Positions 1 through 8,946 are shown, numbered from the stretch's first letter. The stretch is 64,000 nt of DNA from Pseudovibrio exalbescens DSM 16456 (GCF_000422785.1 NZ_AUGS01000002.1:248001-312000), one strand, 5' to 3'. The notes: a model not told the origin generated them from the sequence alone. Program-made: numbers and translations.

Positions 1-148
1 TTTGAAGCGCGGTATGTCTATCATCCTGCGCGGTGCCAATGCGCCCCTTGGACCCGAAGAGATCTACGTGACCTCTGGTGGTACCCTGATCGCTTTCGGA
101 GAAGTGGCACGAGGCGAGTTCAAGCCAAAACGGGTGTTTAATCTCTAG
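1..148 (+). CDS. truB: tRNA pseudouridine(55) synthase TruB, C-terminal fragment
   Basis: The reading frame is open from base 2 and ends at the TAG at 146-148, giving the last 48 residues of a protein whose 5' part lies outside the window. The tail ends with a Gly-Gly-Thr-Leu-Ile-Ala stretch followed by GEVARGEFKPKRVFNL, the typical end of alphaproteobacterial TruB, which makes pseudouridine 55 in the tRNA T-loop. The position just before rpsO and pnp fits the widely conserved truB-rpsO-pnp order. No catalytic residue is visible because that domain is missing from the window. Confidence 0.85.
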   Translation, partial: LKRGMSIILRGANAPLGPEEIYVTSGGTLIAFGEVARGEFKPKRVFNL

Positions 149-333
149 AGGGATCCAAAACAGAATTCGCTGGCAATTCGACGTGTTTTCCTCCATAGTC
201 CCGCCGCTGGGTGAGGAGCACTTGCCCGGGCGATTTGTGCCAACCTGACCATGCTGGACGACATCTCGGCATGGCCAATGGCAGCACAAGGCTTCGATAG
301 GAAGCAGGCCACTCCGGTGGCAAACAAGACCAA

Positions 334-350
334 AGTCTGCTTGGCAGACT
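334..350 (+). promoter_or_regulatory. Hairpin in the rpsO leader next to the ribosome binding site
   Basis: AGTCTGC (334-340) and GCAGACT (344-350) form a perfect 7-bp stem with a 3-nt loop. It ends about 10 nt before the AAAAAGGA ribosome binding site of rpsO. S15 represses its own mRNA through leader structures in several bacteria, so a role in autoregulation is plausible; this is inference. Confidence 0.45.
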
Positions 351-372
351 GATAACGAAAAAGGACAAAGCG

Positions 373-642
373 ATGTCGATTACTCCTGAACTCAAGGCTG
401 AGTTGATCAAGGAATACGCCACTAAAGAAGGCGACACCGGTTCTCCAGAAGTACAGGTAGCGATCCTGACGCACCGCATCACGGCGCTGACCGAGCACTT
501 CAAGGACCACAAGAAGGATAACCACTCCCGTCGTGGTCTGCTCAAGATGGTAAGCCAGCGCCGCAAGCTGCTGGACTACGTCAAGGGCAAGGACGTAGAG
601 CGCTACCGCTCTTTGATCCAGCGTCTGGGTATCCGCCGCTAA
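373..642 (+). CDS. rpsO: 30S ribosomal protein S15
   Basis: An 89-residue protein, exactly the usual length of S15, which binds the central domain of 16S rRNA early in assembly of the small subunit. The family signature is clear: [14 protein letters not shown] near residues 20-33 and the basic segment with [19 protein letters not shown] near 51-69. The ATG has a good AAAAAGGA ribosome binding site 7 nt upstream. It lies between truB and pnp, with a strong hairpin terminator directly after the stop codon and a stem-loop just before the ribosome binding site that may serve S15 autoregulation. Confidence 0.98.
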   Translation: MSITPELKAELIKEYATKEGDTGSPEVQVAILTHRITALTEHFKDHKKDNHSRRGLLKMVSQRRKLLDYVKGKDVERYRSLIQRLGIRR

Positions 643-657
643 GGTGGCAAAGGAAAG

Positions 658-688
658 CGCGGCGGCTGCAAGCCCGCCGCGTTTTCGT
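658..688 (+). terminator. Rho-independent terminator after rpsO
   Basis: CGCGGCGG (658-665) pairs perfectly with CCGCCGCG (674-681) around an 8-nt loop, followed by TTTTCGTTT. It starts 15 nt after the rpsO stop codon, so rpsO and pnp can be transcribed separately or with partial read-through. Confidence 0.85.
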
Positions 689-849
689 TTCATGGGGTTG
701 GTGGCACAGGGCAGGATTGCCAGTTCCTTCGCATCGTCGAAGAAACTCGTCGTCTTGCCTGAGAATGACCGCCCTCTCCCGACGAGAACGGCGTATGCGG
801 GGTGTCATCATTGAGGAGCACACTGCGCACGTCAGGCAATAATATGACG

Positions 850-890
850 GTTCCGCATCAAGGGCCCCGAGGGGGCTGGCCGCGCGGAAC
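850..890 (+). promoter_or_regulatory. Large hairpin in the pnp leader
   Basis: GTTCCGC (850-856) pairs with GCGGAAC (884-890), and inside it GGCCCC (63-68 of this hundred) pairs with GGGGCT (872-877) around a short loop. The structure ends 7 nt before the AGGA ribosome binding site of pnp. In E. coli, pnp is autoregulated through an RNase III-cleaved leader stem; a similar role here is inference. Confidence 0.5.
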
Positions 891-908
891 GAATGTTAGG
901 AAATGAAT

Positions 909-3026
909 ATGTTTGATATACATCGCGTGGAAGTAGATTGGGGCGGACGGCCCCTCGTTCTGGAAACAGGTAAGGTTGCCCGTCAGGCCGATGGCGCTGT
1001 CATGGCCTCTTATGGTGAAACCAAGGTGCTCGCGACTGTTGTCGCCGCCAAGGAACCAAAGCCTGGTCAGGATTTCTTCCCGCTGACCGTGAATTATCAG
1101 GAAAAGGCCTATGCAGCTGGCCGCATTCCAGGTGGCTACTTCAAGCGTGAAGGCCGTCCGTCAGAGCACGAAACCCTGACGTCCCGTTTGATCGACCGCC
1201 CGATCCGTCCGCTGTTCGCCGATGGTTTCAAATGCGATACGCAGGTTATCATCACCGTTCTCAGCCACGATCTGGAAAACCAGCCGGACATTCTGGCGAT
1301 GGTGGCCGCATCTGCAGCCCTCACCATTTCGGGTGTGCCGTTCATGGGCCCGATTGGCGGCGCGCGCGTTGGCTACATTGACGGTGAGTATGTCTTGAAC
1401 CCAACCGTTGATCAGATGGAAGAAACGGAACTTGATCTGATCGTTGCGGGTACGGGCGATGCGGTTCTGATGGTTGAATCGGAAGCTCAGGAACTGTCTG
1501 AAGACATCATGCTTGGCGCAGTCATGTACGGCCATCGTGAGTTCCAGCCGGTAATTGATGCGGTCATCAAGCTGGCCGAGCAAGCTGCAAAAGAACCCCG
1601 TGAACTGAACCTGCCGGATCATTCCGAGCTCTTCGCAAAGATCAAGGAAATGGCAGGGGAAGAGCTGGGCGCAGCTTATTCCATTACCCAGAAGACCGAG
1701 CGCAAGAACGCCGTGGATGCCGTGAAGGCGAAGGTCGTTGAAGCTCTGGTTACCGACGAAGAAGGTGCACCGGAAGGCACCGTCGTGTCTGACCTGTTCA
1801 AGAAGCTGGAAGCGGAAATCGTCCGTGGCCGCATTCTGGATACGGGTAGCCGGATTGATGGTCGTGATCTGTCGACCGTCCGCCCGATCATGTCGGAAGT
1901 TGGTATCCTGCCACGCGCCCACGGTTCTGCCCTGTTCACCCGTGGTGAAACGCAGGGTCTGGTCGTTGCGACCTTGGGTACCGGTGAAGACGAACAGTAT
2001 GTGGATCAGCTGGAAGGCACTCGGAAAGAAAACTTCCTGCTGCACTACAACTTCCCGCCCTATTCTGTCGGTGAAACAGGTCGTATCGGCTCGCCGGGTC
2101 GTCGTGAGATTGGTCACGGCAAGCTGGCATGGCGTTCGATCAACCCGATGCGTCCGGCACACCATGACTTCCCGTATACCCTGCGTGTGGTTTCCGAAAT
2201 CACCGAGTCAAATGGGTCGTCCTCCATGGCAACCGTTTGCGGTACGTCGCTGGCGCTTATGGATGCAGGTGTTCCGCTCAAGGCTCCGGTGGCCGGTATC
2301 GCCATGGGTCTCATCAAGGAAGGTGACCGGTTCGCGGTTCTTTCTGACATTCTTGGTGACGAAGACCACCTTGGCGACATGGATTTCAAGGTTGCCGGTT
2401 CTGAAAATGGCGTGACCGCCCTGCAGATGGACATCAAGATCGACGGTATTACCGAAGAGATCATGAAGGTTGCTCTGGCACAGGCGAAAGAGGGTCGCGT
2501 TCACATCCTTGGCGAGATGGCAAAGGCCATTACCGAGGCGCGTGCCGAACTGGGTGAACATGCTCCGCGTATCGAAGTGATCCAGATCCCGGTTGACAAG
2601 ATCCGTGAAGTGATCGGTTCCGGTGGGAAGGTCATCCGCGAAATCGTTGAAAAGACCGGTGCAAAGATCAACATCGAAGACGATGGCACCGTCAAGGTTG
2701 CATCCGCAGACGGCAAGGCAATCAAGGCTGCGCTGAACTGGATCAACTCCATTGCTGCTGAACCGGAAGTTGGCGTGATCTACGAAGGCACGGTTGTGAA
2801 ATGCGTTGACTTCGGCGCATTCGTCAACTTCTTCGGCGCACGTGACGGCCTTGTTCACATTTCCCAGCTGGCACCCAAGAAGGTCGCCAAGGTCACTGAC
2901 GTGGTCAAGGAAGGCGACAAGGTATGGGTCAAGCTCATGGGCTTTGATGAGCGCGGCAAGGTCCGCCTCTCCATGAAGGTCGTTGACCAGGAAACCGGTA
3001 AGGAAATCGTCAAGGAAGAAGAATAA
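909..3026 (+). CDS. pnp: Polyribonucleotide nucleotidyltransferase (PNPase)
   Basis: PNPase degrades RNA 3' to 5' by phosphorolysis and is a core part of RNA turnover. The 705-residue protein has the full order of domains: first RNase PH-like core, an all-alpha linker, second core (with [17 protein letters not shown] near residues 433-449), a KH domain ([11 protein letters not shown] near 568-578) and a C-terminal S1 domain ([15 protein letters not shown] near 624-638). An ATG at 903 is in frame, but the AGGA at 898-901 leaves only about 2 nt to it and 8 nt to the ATG at 909; with 909 the protein starts [13 protein letters not shown], as relatives do. It follows rpsO after a terminator and a leader hairpin and ends in its own terminator. 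Confidence 0.98.
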   Translation: MFDIHRVEVDWGGRPLVLETGKVARQADGAVMASYGETKVLATVVAAKEPKPGQDFFPLTVNYQEKAYAAGRIPGGYFKREGRPSEHETLTSRLIDRPIRPLFADGFKCDTQVIITVLSHDLENQPDILAMVAASAALTISGVPFMGPIGGARVGYIDGEYVLNPTVDQMEETELDLIVAGTGDAVLMVESEAQELSEDIMLGAVMYGHREFQPVIDAVIKLAEQAAKEPRELNLPDHSELFAKIKEMAGEELGAAYSITQKTERKNAVDAVKAKVVEALVTDEEGAPEGTVVSDLFKKLEAEIVRGRILDTGSRIDGRDLSTVRPIMSEVGILPRAHGSALFTRGETQGLVVATLGTGEDEQYVDQLEGTRKENFLLHYNFPPYSVGETGRIGSPGRREIGHGKLAWRSINPMRPAHHDFPYTLRVVSEITESNGSSSMATVCGTSLALMDAGVPLKAPVAGIAMGLIKEGDRFAVLSDILGDEDHLGDMDFKVAGSENGVTALQMDIKIDGITEEIMKVALAQAKEGRVHILGEMAKAITEARAELGEHAPRIEVIQIPVDKIREVIGSGGKVIREIVEKTGAKINIEDDGTVKVASADGKAIKAALNWINSIAAEPEVGVIYEGTVVKCVDFGAFVNFFGARDGLVHISQLAPKKVAKVTDVVKEGDKVWVKLMGFDERGKVRLSMKVVDQETGKEIVKEEE

Positions 3027-3057
3027 TCCTGACGTTTCTTGCTGATGCAAGTTGAAG

Positions 3058-3094
3058 AAAAGGCCAGTCCGGTTTCGGACTGGCCTTTTTTGTG
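3058..3094 (+). terminator. Terminator between pnp and the DMT transporter (bidirectional)
   Basis: AAAGGCCAGTCCG (3059-3071) pairs with CGGACTGGCCTTT (3076-3088) around a 4-nt loop, with a T run downstream. The A run on the 5' side gives a T run on the other strand, so it can also serve the convergent transporter gene. Confidence 0.9.
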
Positions 3095-3121
3095 GGACAG
3101 AAGCTGGCTGATTTGCCGTTG

Positions 3122-4024
3122 TTACTCGATCAGGGCTGCTTGTTTTCGTTGACGGCGCGCTGTATGGCGGCCGTGCAGCAAGATGAAGCATCCACTGGCA
3201 ACGATAATGGCAGAGCCGGCCAGCATAGTGGCGTTCGGGCTTTCGTTGAAAACAAGCAAACCAAACACAAGTGCGAACAGCAACCGCGCATAGCGGAATG
3301 GCGTTACCACAGAAACCTCTCCGGTCCGCATGGCAAGGGTCAAGGAGTAGTAGGCGCCGATACCAATCAAGGTGGCCGAAGCAATGGCGAACCAACTGAA
3401 ACCATCGGGCCATACAAAGCCACTTGAAAAGGCAGCATAACCGGCTCCCGTAGGCACAAGAACCGCAAATCCATAAACACCAAGCTGGGCATTGGAAAGA
3501 GCCGGGGGCGCTGCTCTGGTCGCCAGATCGCGGCCCGCGAAGCCGAGCATACCAATGAGGGCGAGCAGGGACGTGAGTTCGAAAGATGCGGGTGTGGGCT
3601 GTATAACGAGCAGTACGCCAGCGAATCCGATAAATATGGCGACCCATCGAGCAAGCCCCACCCGTTCCTTGAACAGCACGGCCGCACCAAGCGTGACCGC
3701 AAGCGGTGTGGCCTGCAAAATGGCGGAGGTGCTGGACAGGGTTGTAAAAGCAAGCGCAAGAATAAAAAACAGCCGTCCAGTGATCTCGAACAGGGCGCGT
3801 ACCAATAGTGTGCGCGATATCGCTTCGGAAATCAGAACCTTTTCACCCTTGCTGGCTGCCATGAGCCAGAAACCCAGCATGCCTCCTGCTCCAAAAAGCA
3901 TGAGGATTTGGCCAGGCGGAACCGCTGCTGCTGCAAGCTTTACAAACATATCCTCCACGGCAAAGCCAAGCATGGATAGCATCATCCAGAGGCTACCTTT
4001 CAGATTCTCCATTTGAGGTGTCAT
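3122..4024 (-). CDS. DMT superfamily (EamA) transporter
   Basis: A 300-residue, very hydrophobic protein with about ten membrane segments in two repeated EamA halves, the layout of drug/metabolite exporters. The second repeat shows the typical TPLAVTLGAAVLFKERVGL and later TPFRYARLLFALVFGLLVFNE patterns. Substrate cannot be told; relatives export amino acids or other small metabolites from the cytoplasm. The longest frame begins with TTG at 4030, but the ATG at 4024 has CGGGA 8 nt upstream and is preferred. It is a single gene, convergent with pnp and divergent from dapB. Confidence 0.85.
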   Translation of the reverse strand: MTPQMENLKGSLWMMLSMLGFAVEDMFVKLAAAAVPPGQILMLFGAGGMLGFWLMAASKGEKVLISEAISRTLLVRALFEITGRLFFILALAFTTLSSTSAILQATPLAVTLGAAVLFKERVGLARWVAIFIGFAGVLLVIQPTPASFELTSLLALIGMLGFAGRDLATRAAPPALSNAQLGVYGFAVLVPTGAGYAAFSSGFVWPDGFSWFAIASATLIGIGAYYSLTLAMRTGEVSVVTPFRYARLLFALVFGLLVFNESPNATMLAGSAIIVASGCFILLHGRHTARRQRKQAALIE

Positions 4025-4177
4025 GTGCAATCCCGAGTGGTGCAGTGTGGCAGCAATGATGGAGCGAGGGGTGATGCGCTCCGGCGAGACTTTGAAACCT
4101 AAGGCATCCTTACGTTAATATCTACGTATAATTGAGAATACACCATGCGGCAGGTTCCTGCGTCGGGTGTGGCCGTT

Positions 4178-4195
4178 GTGTTTGATGTCAAACAC
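4178..4195. promoter_or_regulatory. 18-bp palindrome upstream of dapB (candidate operator)
   Basis: GTGTTTGA-TG-TCAAACAC is a perfect inverted repeat with 8-bp arms and a 2-bp centre, in the divergent intergenic region and about 65 bp before dapB. The size and symmetry fit a dimeric repressor site. No regulator is identified. Confidence 0.35.
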
Positions 4196-4259
4196 GCAGA
4201 CTGCTATATCCTTCTAGATCATTAGTAGAAACAGGCTCCTACAAACGCGGGGGATGAGT

Positions 4260-5075
4260 ATGAGCGACATGCGATTGGTTGTAGTAGGTGCAGCGGGGCG
4301 CATGGGGCGCACGCTCATTCGTACTGTGACAGAGATGGAGGGCGCTGTGGTAACAGGTGCCCTGGAGAGGGAGGGCTCCGCTTTTCTTGGGCAGGATGCA
4401 GGTGCTCTGGCTCAATGTGGGGCATTGAATGTGCCGTTGACCAGCGATGTCGAAACCGCCTTCGCTGATGCCGACGGTATTCTGGACTTTACCGCGCCGC
4501 AGGCAACGCTCGAGTTTGCCAAGGTCGCCGCCAGAAAAGGTCTTGTTCACGTCATCGGCACTACCGGTATGACCTCTCAAGACGTGGAGGCTCTGACCAA
4601 TGCGAGCGAAAGCGCACGCATCGTGAAATCCGGCAATATGAGTTTGGGCGTGAACTTGCTGGCCGGCCTTGTGAAAAAGGCCGCAGCTGCACTGGATGCA
4701 GACTTCGACATCGAAGTGCTTGAAATGCATCATCGCCACAAGGTAGATGCACCTTCCGGTACAGCCCTCCTTCTTGGTGAGGCGGCCGCACAGGGAAGAG
4801 AAATAAATCTTGAAACTCAATCAGTTCGCACTCGTGACGGAATCACGGGTGAGCGGAACCGCGGTGACATTGGTTTTGCCACGCTGCGGGGCGGCTCGGT
4901 TGTAGGTGAACATACGGTGATGTTTGCAGGTGAAGGAGAGCGTATAGAACTCTCGCACATTGCAACGGATCGGCAAATCTTTGCCCGGGGGGCAGTGAAG
5001 GCGGCGCTATGGGCTGCCAAGCGCGAACCGGGCCTCTACTCAATGGCCGATGTGCTCGGCCTGAATGACGGGTAG
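4260..5075 (+). CDS. dapB: 4-hydroxy-tetrahydrodipicolinate reductase
   Basis: DapB reduces hydroxytetrahydrodipicolinate with NAD(P)H in lysine and diaminopimelate synthesis. The N-terminal dinucleotide-binding loop GAAGRMGR lies at residues 10-17, and the catalytic block [13 protein letters not shown] (His and Lys for catalysis and substrate binding) near 157-169. The length of 271 residues matches the family. An in-frame ATG six bases upstream (4254) would leave no spacing from the GGGGG at 4248-4252, so 4260 is chosen; the two differ by two residues. gpmA follows on the same strand after 116 bp, an order common in Hyphomicrobiales. dapF, also for diaminopimelate, lies elsewhere in the window. 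Confidence 0.96.
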   Translation: MSDMRLVVVGAAGRMGRTLIRTVTEMEGAVVTGALEREGSAFLGQDAGALAQCGALNVPLTSDVETAFADADGILDFTAPQATLEFAKVAARKGLVHVIGTTGMTSQDVEALTNASESARIVKSGNMSLGVNLLAGLVKKAAAALDADFDIEVLEMHHRHKVDAPSGTALLLGEAAAQGREINLETQSVRTRDGITGERNRGDIGFATLRGGSVVGEHTVMFAGEGERIELSHIATDRQIFARGAVKAALWAAKREPGLYSMADVLGLNDG

Positions 5076-5191
5076 GGAGGCCGCATCCTCCTCCGCTGCG
5101 CGGCGAGGAGAGTGGTATGCAAGACGGGACGTGGAAGTGGGTTTCCAAGACACCCGCTTTCACACATACACAAGCTCCTTAGGAGAAAAAC

Positions 5192-5812
5192 ATGGAACGC
5201 CTTTTGGTTCTCGTCCGTCATGGACAGAGTGAGTGGAATCTGAAAAACCTGTTCACCGGCTGGAAAGACCCGGACCTGACGGAGCAGGGTGTCGCCGAAG
5301 CAACGGATGCCGGCAAGAAGCTGAAAGAGTTGAACATGGAGTTCGACCTGGCTTACACCTCCGCTCTGACACGCGCCCAGCACACGCTGAAGATCATTCT
5401 GGAGCAGCTGGGGCAGGAAGGTCTGCCAACAGAACGCGATCAGGCACTCAATGAGCGTGACTATGGCGATCTGACCGGCATGAACAAGGACGAAGCCCGC
5501 GAAAAGTTCGGCGAAGAACAGGTTCACATCTGGCGTCGTTCCTTTGATGTGCCGCCTCCAGGTGGTGAAAGCCTGAAGATGACCGCAGAACGCACGCTGC
5601 CTTACTACAAGGAGCACATTCTACCGAAGGTTATCGAAGGCAACCGCGTCATCGTCGCGGCACACGGTAACTCCCTGCGGTCCCTGATCATGGAGTTGGA
5701 AGGTCTGACGCCGGAACAAATCCTGGCTCGCGAACTGGGTACTGGCAAGCCAGTCGTCTACCGTCTGGATGAAAACGGTAAGGTCCTGTCCGTTCAGGAT
5801 TTGGCTGACTAA
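5192..5812 (+). CDS. gpmA: 2,3-bisphosphoglycerate-dependent phosphoglycerate mutase
   Basis: Interconverts 2- and 3-phosphoglycerate in glycolysis and gluconeogenesis. The phosphohistidine motif VRHGQSEWN is at residues 8-16 (His10), ERDYGDLTG carries the acid/base Glu near residue 88, and the second conserved His is in [10 protein letters not shown] near 155. With 206 residues it is the short alphaproteobacterial form; the C-terminal tail is shorter than in E. coli. The ribosome binding site TTAGGAG sits 8 nt before the ATG within a small CTCCTTAGGAG palindrome. It ends in a strong terminator. Confidence 0.96.
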   Translation: MERLLVLVRHGQSEWNLKNLFTGWKDPDLTEQGVAEATDAGKKLKELNMEFDLAYTSALTRAQHTLKIILEQLGQEGLPTERDQALNERDYGDLTGMNKDEAREKFGEEQVHIWRRSFDVPPPGGESLKMTAERTLPYYKEHILPKVIEGNRVIVAAHGNSLRSLIMELEGLTPEQILARELGTGKPVVYRLDENGKVLSVQDLAD

Positions 5813-5832
5813 AGCAGATGCCCTTGATGATG

Positions 5833-5866
5833 AAAAAAGGCGGCCCGGTTGGAGCCGCCTTTTTTG
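5833..5866 (+). terminator. Terminator between gpmA and the PfkB kinase (bidirectional)
   Basis: AAAAAAGGCGGC (5833-5844) pairs with GCCGCCTTTTTT (5854-5865) around a 9-nt loop. The A and T runs on both sides let it work for gpmA and for the convergent kinase gene ending at 5886. Confidence 0.9.
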
Positions 5867-5885
5867 TTGTCTCGTGCTTGATAAA

Positions 5886-6890
5886 TCAGAGCTCGAAGCC
5901 TGATTGTTCGGCCAGGGCCTTCAGGCCTTGCTCCGGGCGCGCGCCAACATGGGAGATGACCTCGCCTGCGCACAAGCATCCTAGCTCACCGCACTGAGAA
6001 AGATCGTATCCGCGCGCCAGCCCGAACAGGAAGCCAGAGGCAAACAGATCACCCGCGCCTGTAGCGTCTGCAATCCGCTCCACCGGTGTTGCCGGTACTT
6101 GGACTGTTTTTTCACGTGAGATGACCATTGCGCCTTCACTACCAAGTGTCAGGGCAGTCAGCCTGCAATCCTGACGTACGGCAGCGATGGCGGTGTCCAG
6201 ATCAGCGGTCTCATAAAGGGCCTTGAGCTCATGCTCATTGGCAAACAGCAGGTCCACGACCTGTTCTTTGATCAGCGAGATGAACTCAGTGCGGAAACGA
6301 TCAACGCAGAAGCTGTCGGACAAGGAAAGCGCGACATGACGATCAGCCTGGTGCGCAATTCGAGAAGCTTCCACAAACGCCTTCTTGGCGTCCTCCGGAT
6401 CCCACAGATAGCCTTCCATGTAAGTGACTGCCGAGGCTTCAACCACATCCTTGTCGATGTCGGCCGGGCTCAAGGTCGTTGCTGCACCCAGATAGGTATT
6501 CATGGTGCGTTCGCCGTCCGGCGTTATCAGCACCATGCTGCGGCCCGATGCAAGATCACTCCCGGCCAGAGGCTCTGTCCCGAAATGAACACCAGAGCCG
6601 CGCATGTCGTGGCCGTAATTTTCACCGAGTTCGTCGTTTGAGACCTTGCCAATATAGGCGGGTTTTCCGCCCAATGAAGCAATGCCGGCCGCTGTGTTAC
6701 CCGCACTGCCACCAGAAATCCGCACGGTCTGCCCCATCAGTTCATAGAGGCGAAGCGCTTCCTTGGTGTCAATCAGGCGCATGGCGCCCTTGTGCAGGTC
6801 TTGCTCGACGAGGAAGTTGTCCTCGACATGAGAAAACACATCGGTAATGGCATTGCCGATGCAAAGTGCATCATATTTCAGTTCAGACAT
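5886..6890 (-). CDS. PfkB-family carbohydrate/adenosine kinase
   Basis: A 334-residue ribokinase-fold kinase. The substrate-side motif GGSAGNTAAGIASLGG is near residues 60-75 and the ATP/anion-hole signature DATGAGDLFASGF near 273-285, with the catalytic Asp in GAGD. Alphaproteobacterial members of this type are usually annotated as adenosine kinase, but the substrate could also be another nucleoside or sugar; sequence alone does not decide. The start has a GGGAT ribosome binding site. pheA lies 60 bp after... upstream on the same strand ends at 6951, so the two may be co-transcribed from pheA. Confidence 0.85.
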   Translation of the reverse strand: MSELKYDALCIGNAITDVFSHVEDNFLVEQDLHKGAMRLIDTKEALRLYELMGQTVRISGGSAGNTAAGIASLGGKPAYIGKVSNDELGENYGHDMRGSGVHFGTEPLAGSDLASGRSMVLITPDGERTMNTYLGAATTLSPADIDKDVVEASAVTYMEGYLWDPEDAKKAFVEASRIAHQADRHVALSLSDSFCVDRFRTEFISLIKEQVVDLLFANEHELKALYETADLDTAIAAVRQDCRLTALTLGSEGAMVISREKTVQVPATPVERIADATGAGDLFASGFLFGLARGYDLSQCGELGCLCAGEVISHVGARPEQGLKALAEQSGFEL

Positions 6891-6950
6891 ACTCGATCCC
6901 TGTTGGGCGCCTCAGGCGCACGCCTTGATCGCACGCCTGAGGGGGCGTGG

Positions 6951-7841
6951 TCAGATGCCTGGGCTGGGCCGAAGCGCCCGGTTCTCTTCTGGTTCTTGTA
7001 TCTTCTCGCGGAACGGGCTGGCGTTGTAAACACCTAGCACTTTCAGTTCGGCTGAATAAAAAGCCAGTTCTTCCATGGCCAGCGCAACAGACGCATCGTC
7101 CGGGTGACCTTCGATGTCGGCATAAAACATCGAGGCAAAGAACTGTCCCTCGAGCTGATACGACTCAAGTTTTGTCATGTTGACGCCGTTGGTAGCGAAA
7201 CCACCAAGGCTTTTGTACAGGGCCGCGGAAACGTTGCGGACCCGGTAAATGAACGTCGTGATCACAGGTTGCCCGGTGTTTGCAGCTCTTTTGTCTTCCT
7301 TGGACAGGATGACGAACCGGGTCGTGTTATGCGCGGCATCTTCAACGTCTCGCGCCAGAATTTCAAGGCCGTAGACTTCTGCTGCCAACTCGGGAGCCAG
7401 TGCGCCCCAGGTTTTGTCCCCTCGTTCGGCCACCTGTCTGGCAGACCCGGCAGTGTCCGCCCCCACGACAGGCATGATATTATTGGCCCGAATGATTTTT
7501 CGGCATTGTCCCAGACCCATAACGTGACTTTGCACGTGTGTGAGGTCTTCCAGTTTGGCGCCCGCAGGGGCCATGAGCTGGAACCGGATCGGCATGAAAT
7601 ACTCGCCAATAATGTGCAAATCAGACCGGGGCAATAAGTGGTGGATATCTGCAACGCGCCCGGCCACTGAGTTTTCAATGGGGATCATGGCGAGTTCAGC
7701 TTCGCCGCTCTCCACCGCATGGAAGCAGTCTTCAAATGTCGGGCAGGGGATGGCTTCAAAATCGGGGTAGACCCGATTGCACGCCATGTGAGAGTTGGCA
7801 CCCACTTCTCCTTGAAAAACGATTTTTCTCTGCTCAGACAT
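6951..7841 (-). CDS. pheA: Prephenate dehydratase
   Basis: Converts prephenate to phenylpyruvate in phenylalanine synthesis. It is the single-function form of about 296 residues: a periplasmic-binding-like catalytic domain starting at VFQGEVGANSH, with the conserved TRF motif (HNTTRFVIL) near residues 160-170, then an ACT domain (from about 190) with an ESYQLEGQFFASMFYADIEGH segment for feedback by phenylalanine. There is no chorismate mutase domain. A GTG four codons earlier (7853) is possible. The gene is divergent from the cytochrome c gene across a long spacer and is followed closely by the PfkB kinase. Confidence 0.95.
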   Translation of the reverse strand: MSEQRKIVFQGEVGANSHMACNRVYPDFEAIPCPTFEDCFHAVESGEAELAMIPIENSVAGRVADIHHLLPRSDLHIIGEYFMPIRFQLMAPAGAKLEDLTHVQSHVMGLGQCRKIIRANNIMPVVGADTAGSARQVAERGDKTWGALAPELAAEVYGLEILARDVEDAAHNTTRFVILSKEDKRAANTGQPVITTFIYRVRNVSAALYKSLGGFATNGVNMTKLESYQLEGQFFASMFYADIEGHPDDASVALAMEELAFYSAELKVLGVYNASPFREKIQEPEENRALRPSPGI

Positions 7842-8369
7842 TGTCAAACTCACTTGAATTTTCTTGGATAGTGTCTCTGTTTAACGGGTATCGGACTTGA
7901 TGCGAAACAGTTTCTCGAAATGCACAGCTTGGTTTTTTCTCAGTTCCATCTGTTCCAAATCACCACTTACCAAGCCGAACTGGGGAAAGCTGTGTAAAAA
8001 TACTGTGGCAAATCCGCGCAATTGGGTGTGGTTGGGGATGATGCTTTTTGACACCGCATCGTGCAAAACATGATGAGGAACAAGGCCTTGTGTCGTCTCC
8101 GCCAGGCAGCAGCAGGATGGTCGTAACTAATTATAATTATTATAACAAAGGCGAAGGTTCTGTCCTCTATCGATATGGGCAGCAGCGACCGGTCGAAGCG
8201 CGATGCGGCAATGCGTGTCTGCCAAAAGTGCTAGGAAAAACACTAATAACTCTATAGACAAAGCGCGGAATTTCCCTGTAATTTCCAGCCCAAATTTGTA
8301 TCGCCAAAAATGCGTGACCTTCTGGGGGAGGTTCGCGCGTCGTAGCCAGGAATATCGGAGCTTATCGGG
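7842..8369. other. 528-bp spacer between divergent pheA and cytochrome c genes
   Basis: No convincing gene is seen here. Short open frames exist on both strands but show no family resemblance, no good start site and strange composition. The spacer contains an AT-rich palindrome at 8128-8139 inside a longer A+T block (about 8124-8147) and must hold the two divergent promoters. In many relatives kdsB sits beside pheA at this point; it is absent here. Confidence 0.5.
8128..8139. promoter_or_regulatory. AT-rich perfect palindrome TAATTATAATTA
   Basis: A 12-bp perfect palindrome in a 24-bp A+T block that stands out from the G+C-rich surroundings, midway between the divergent pheA and cytochrome c genes. 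It could be a regulator site or an easily melted promoter element. No match to a known regulator is claimed. Confidence 0.3.
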
Positions 8370-8915
8370 ATGGATTCGTTTGAACTGAACAAGATTGCTG
8401 GGGCAATTTTGTTCGCCTTGGTCGCTGTCATGGGCTTTGGGGTAATTTCCGACATCATTTTTGCGCCACACCAGCCCGAACAACGCGGCTACGAGATCGC
8501 TGTTGCCACCACGGGTGAAGACGGAGCTGAGGCCGAAGCCGAACCGCAAGTTGAGCCCATTGAGGTGCGTTTGGCGTCCGCATCGGCAGATGATGGTGCC
8601 AAACAATTTAGAAAGTGTGCCGCATGCCACTCCGCCGAACAAGGTGGTGCCAACAAGGTCGGGCCTGCGCTGTGGGGCGTTGTCAATCGCGCGCCAGCCA
8701 CGCACGAAGGCTTCTCTTATTCCAGCGCCATGCAGGAATTCGCTCAGACCCATGATGCCTGGACGTTCGAGCAACTGGATGAATTCATTGCAGCGCCGCG
8801 TGATCATGTCCCGGGCACGACGATGGGCTTTGCCGGACTGCGCAAGCCGCAGGATCGCGCTGCGCTCATTGCATATCTGAATTCATTGTCAGAAAATCCG
8901 GTGCCGGTTCAGTAA
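8370..8915 (+). CDS. Membrane-anchored class I cytochrome c (CycM-like)
   Basis: A 181-residue electron carrier. An uncleaved N-terminal membrane segment (about residues 8-30) anchors it to the inner membrane, followed by a negatively charged linker rich in Glu and Ala, then a class I cytochrome c domain in the periplasm. The heme site CAACH is at residues 83-87, with Cys83, Cys86 and axial His87; the second axial ligand is probably Met152 in PGTTMGFAGL. The layout is that of CycM/cytochrome c552, which passes electrons from the bc1 complex to the aa3 oxidase. Single gene, divergent from pheA, with its own terminator. Confidence 0.9.
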   Translation: MDSFELNKIAGAILFALVAVMGFGVISDIIFAPHQPEQRGYEIAVATTGEDGAEAEAEPQVEPIEVRLASASADDGAKQFRKCAACHSAEQGGANKVGPALWGVVNRAPATHEGFSYSSAMQEFAQTHDAWTFEQLDEFIAAPRDHVPGTTMGFAGLRKPQDRAALIAYLNSLSENPVPVQ

Positions 8916-8946
8916 TACGGCCAATAGAAATATCAGATTATTGAAG

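Noticed and set aside
1161-2165. 334-codon antisense frame inside pnp
   Set aside because: The complement of a well-conserved gene often stays open in G+C-rich DNA; composition is rich in Arg, Gln and His and no motif is seen.
2208-3647. 479-codon open frame on the minus strand across pnp and the transporter gene
   Set aside because: It lies opposite pnp and in another frame of the transporter, crosses a strong terminator, and its translation resembles no family; it is a shadow.
4178-4195. Reading the dapB palindrome as an FNR/FixK box
   Set aside because: FNR-type sites are TTGAT-N4-ATCAA; here the half-sites are only 2 bp apart, so the geometry does not fit.
8048-8257. Possible small gene in the pheA-cytochrome c spacer
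   Set aside because: It crosses the A+T block, has no ribosome binding site, and its 69-residue product has no pattern of a real protein.
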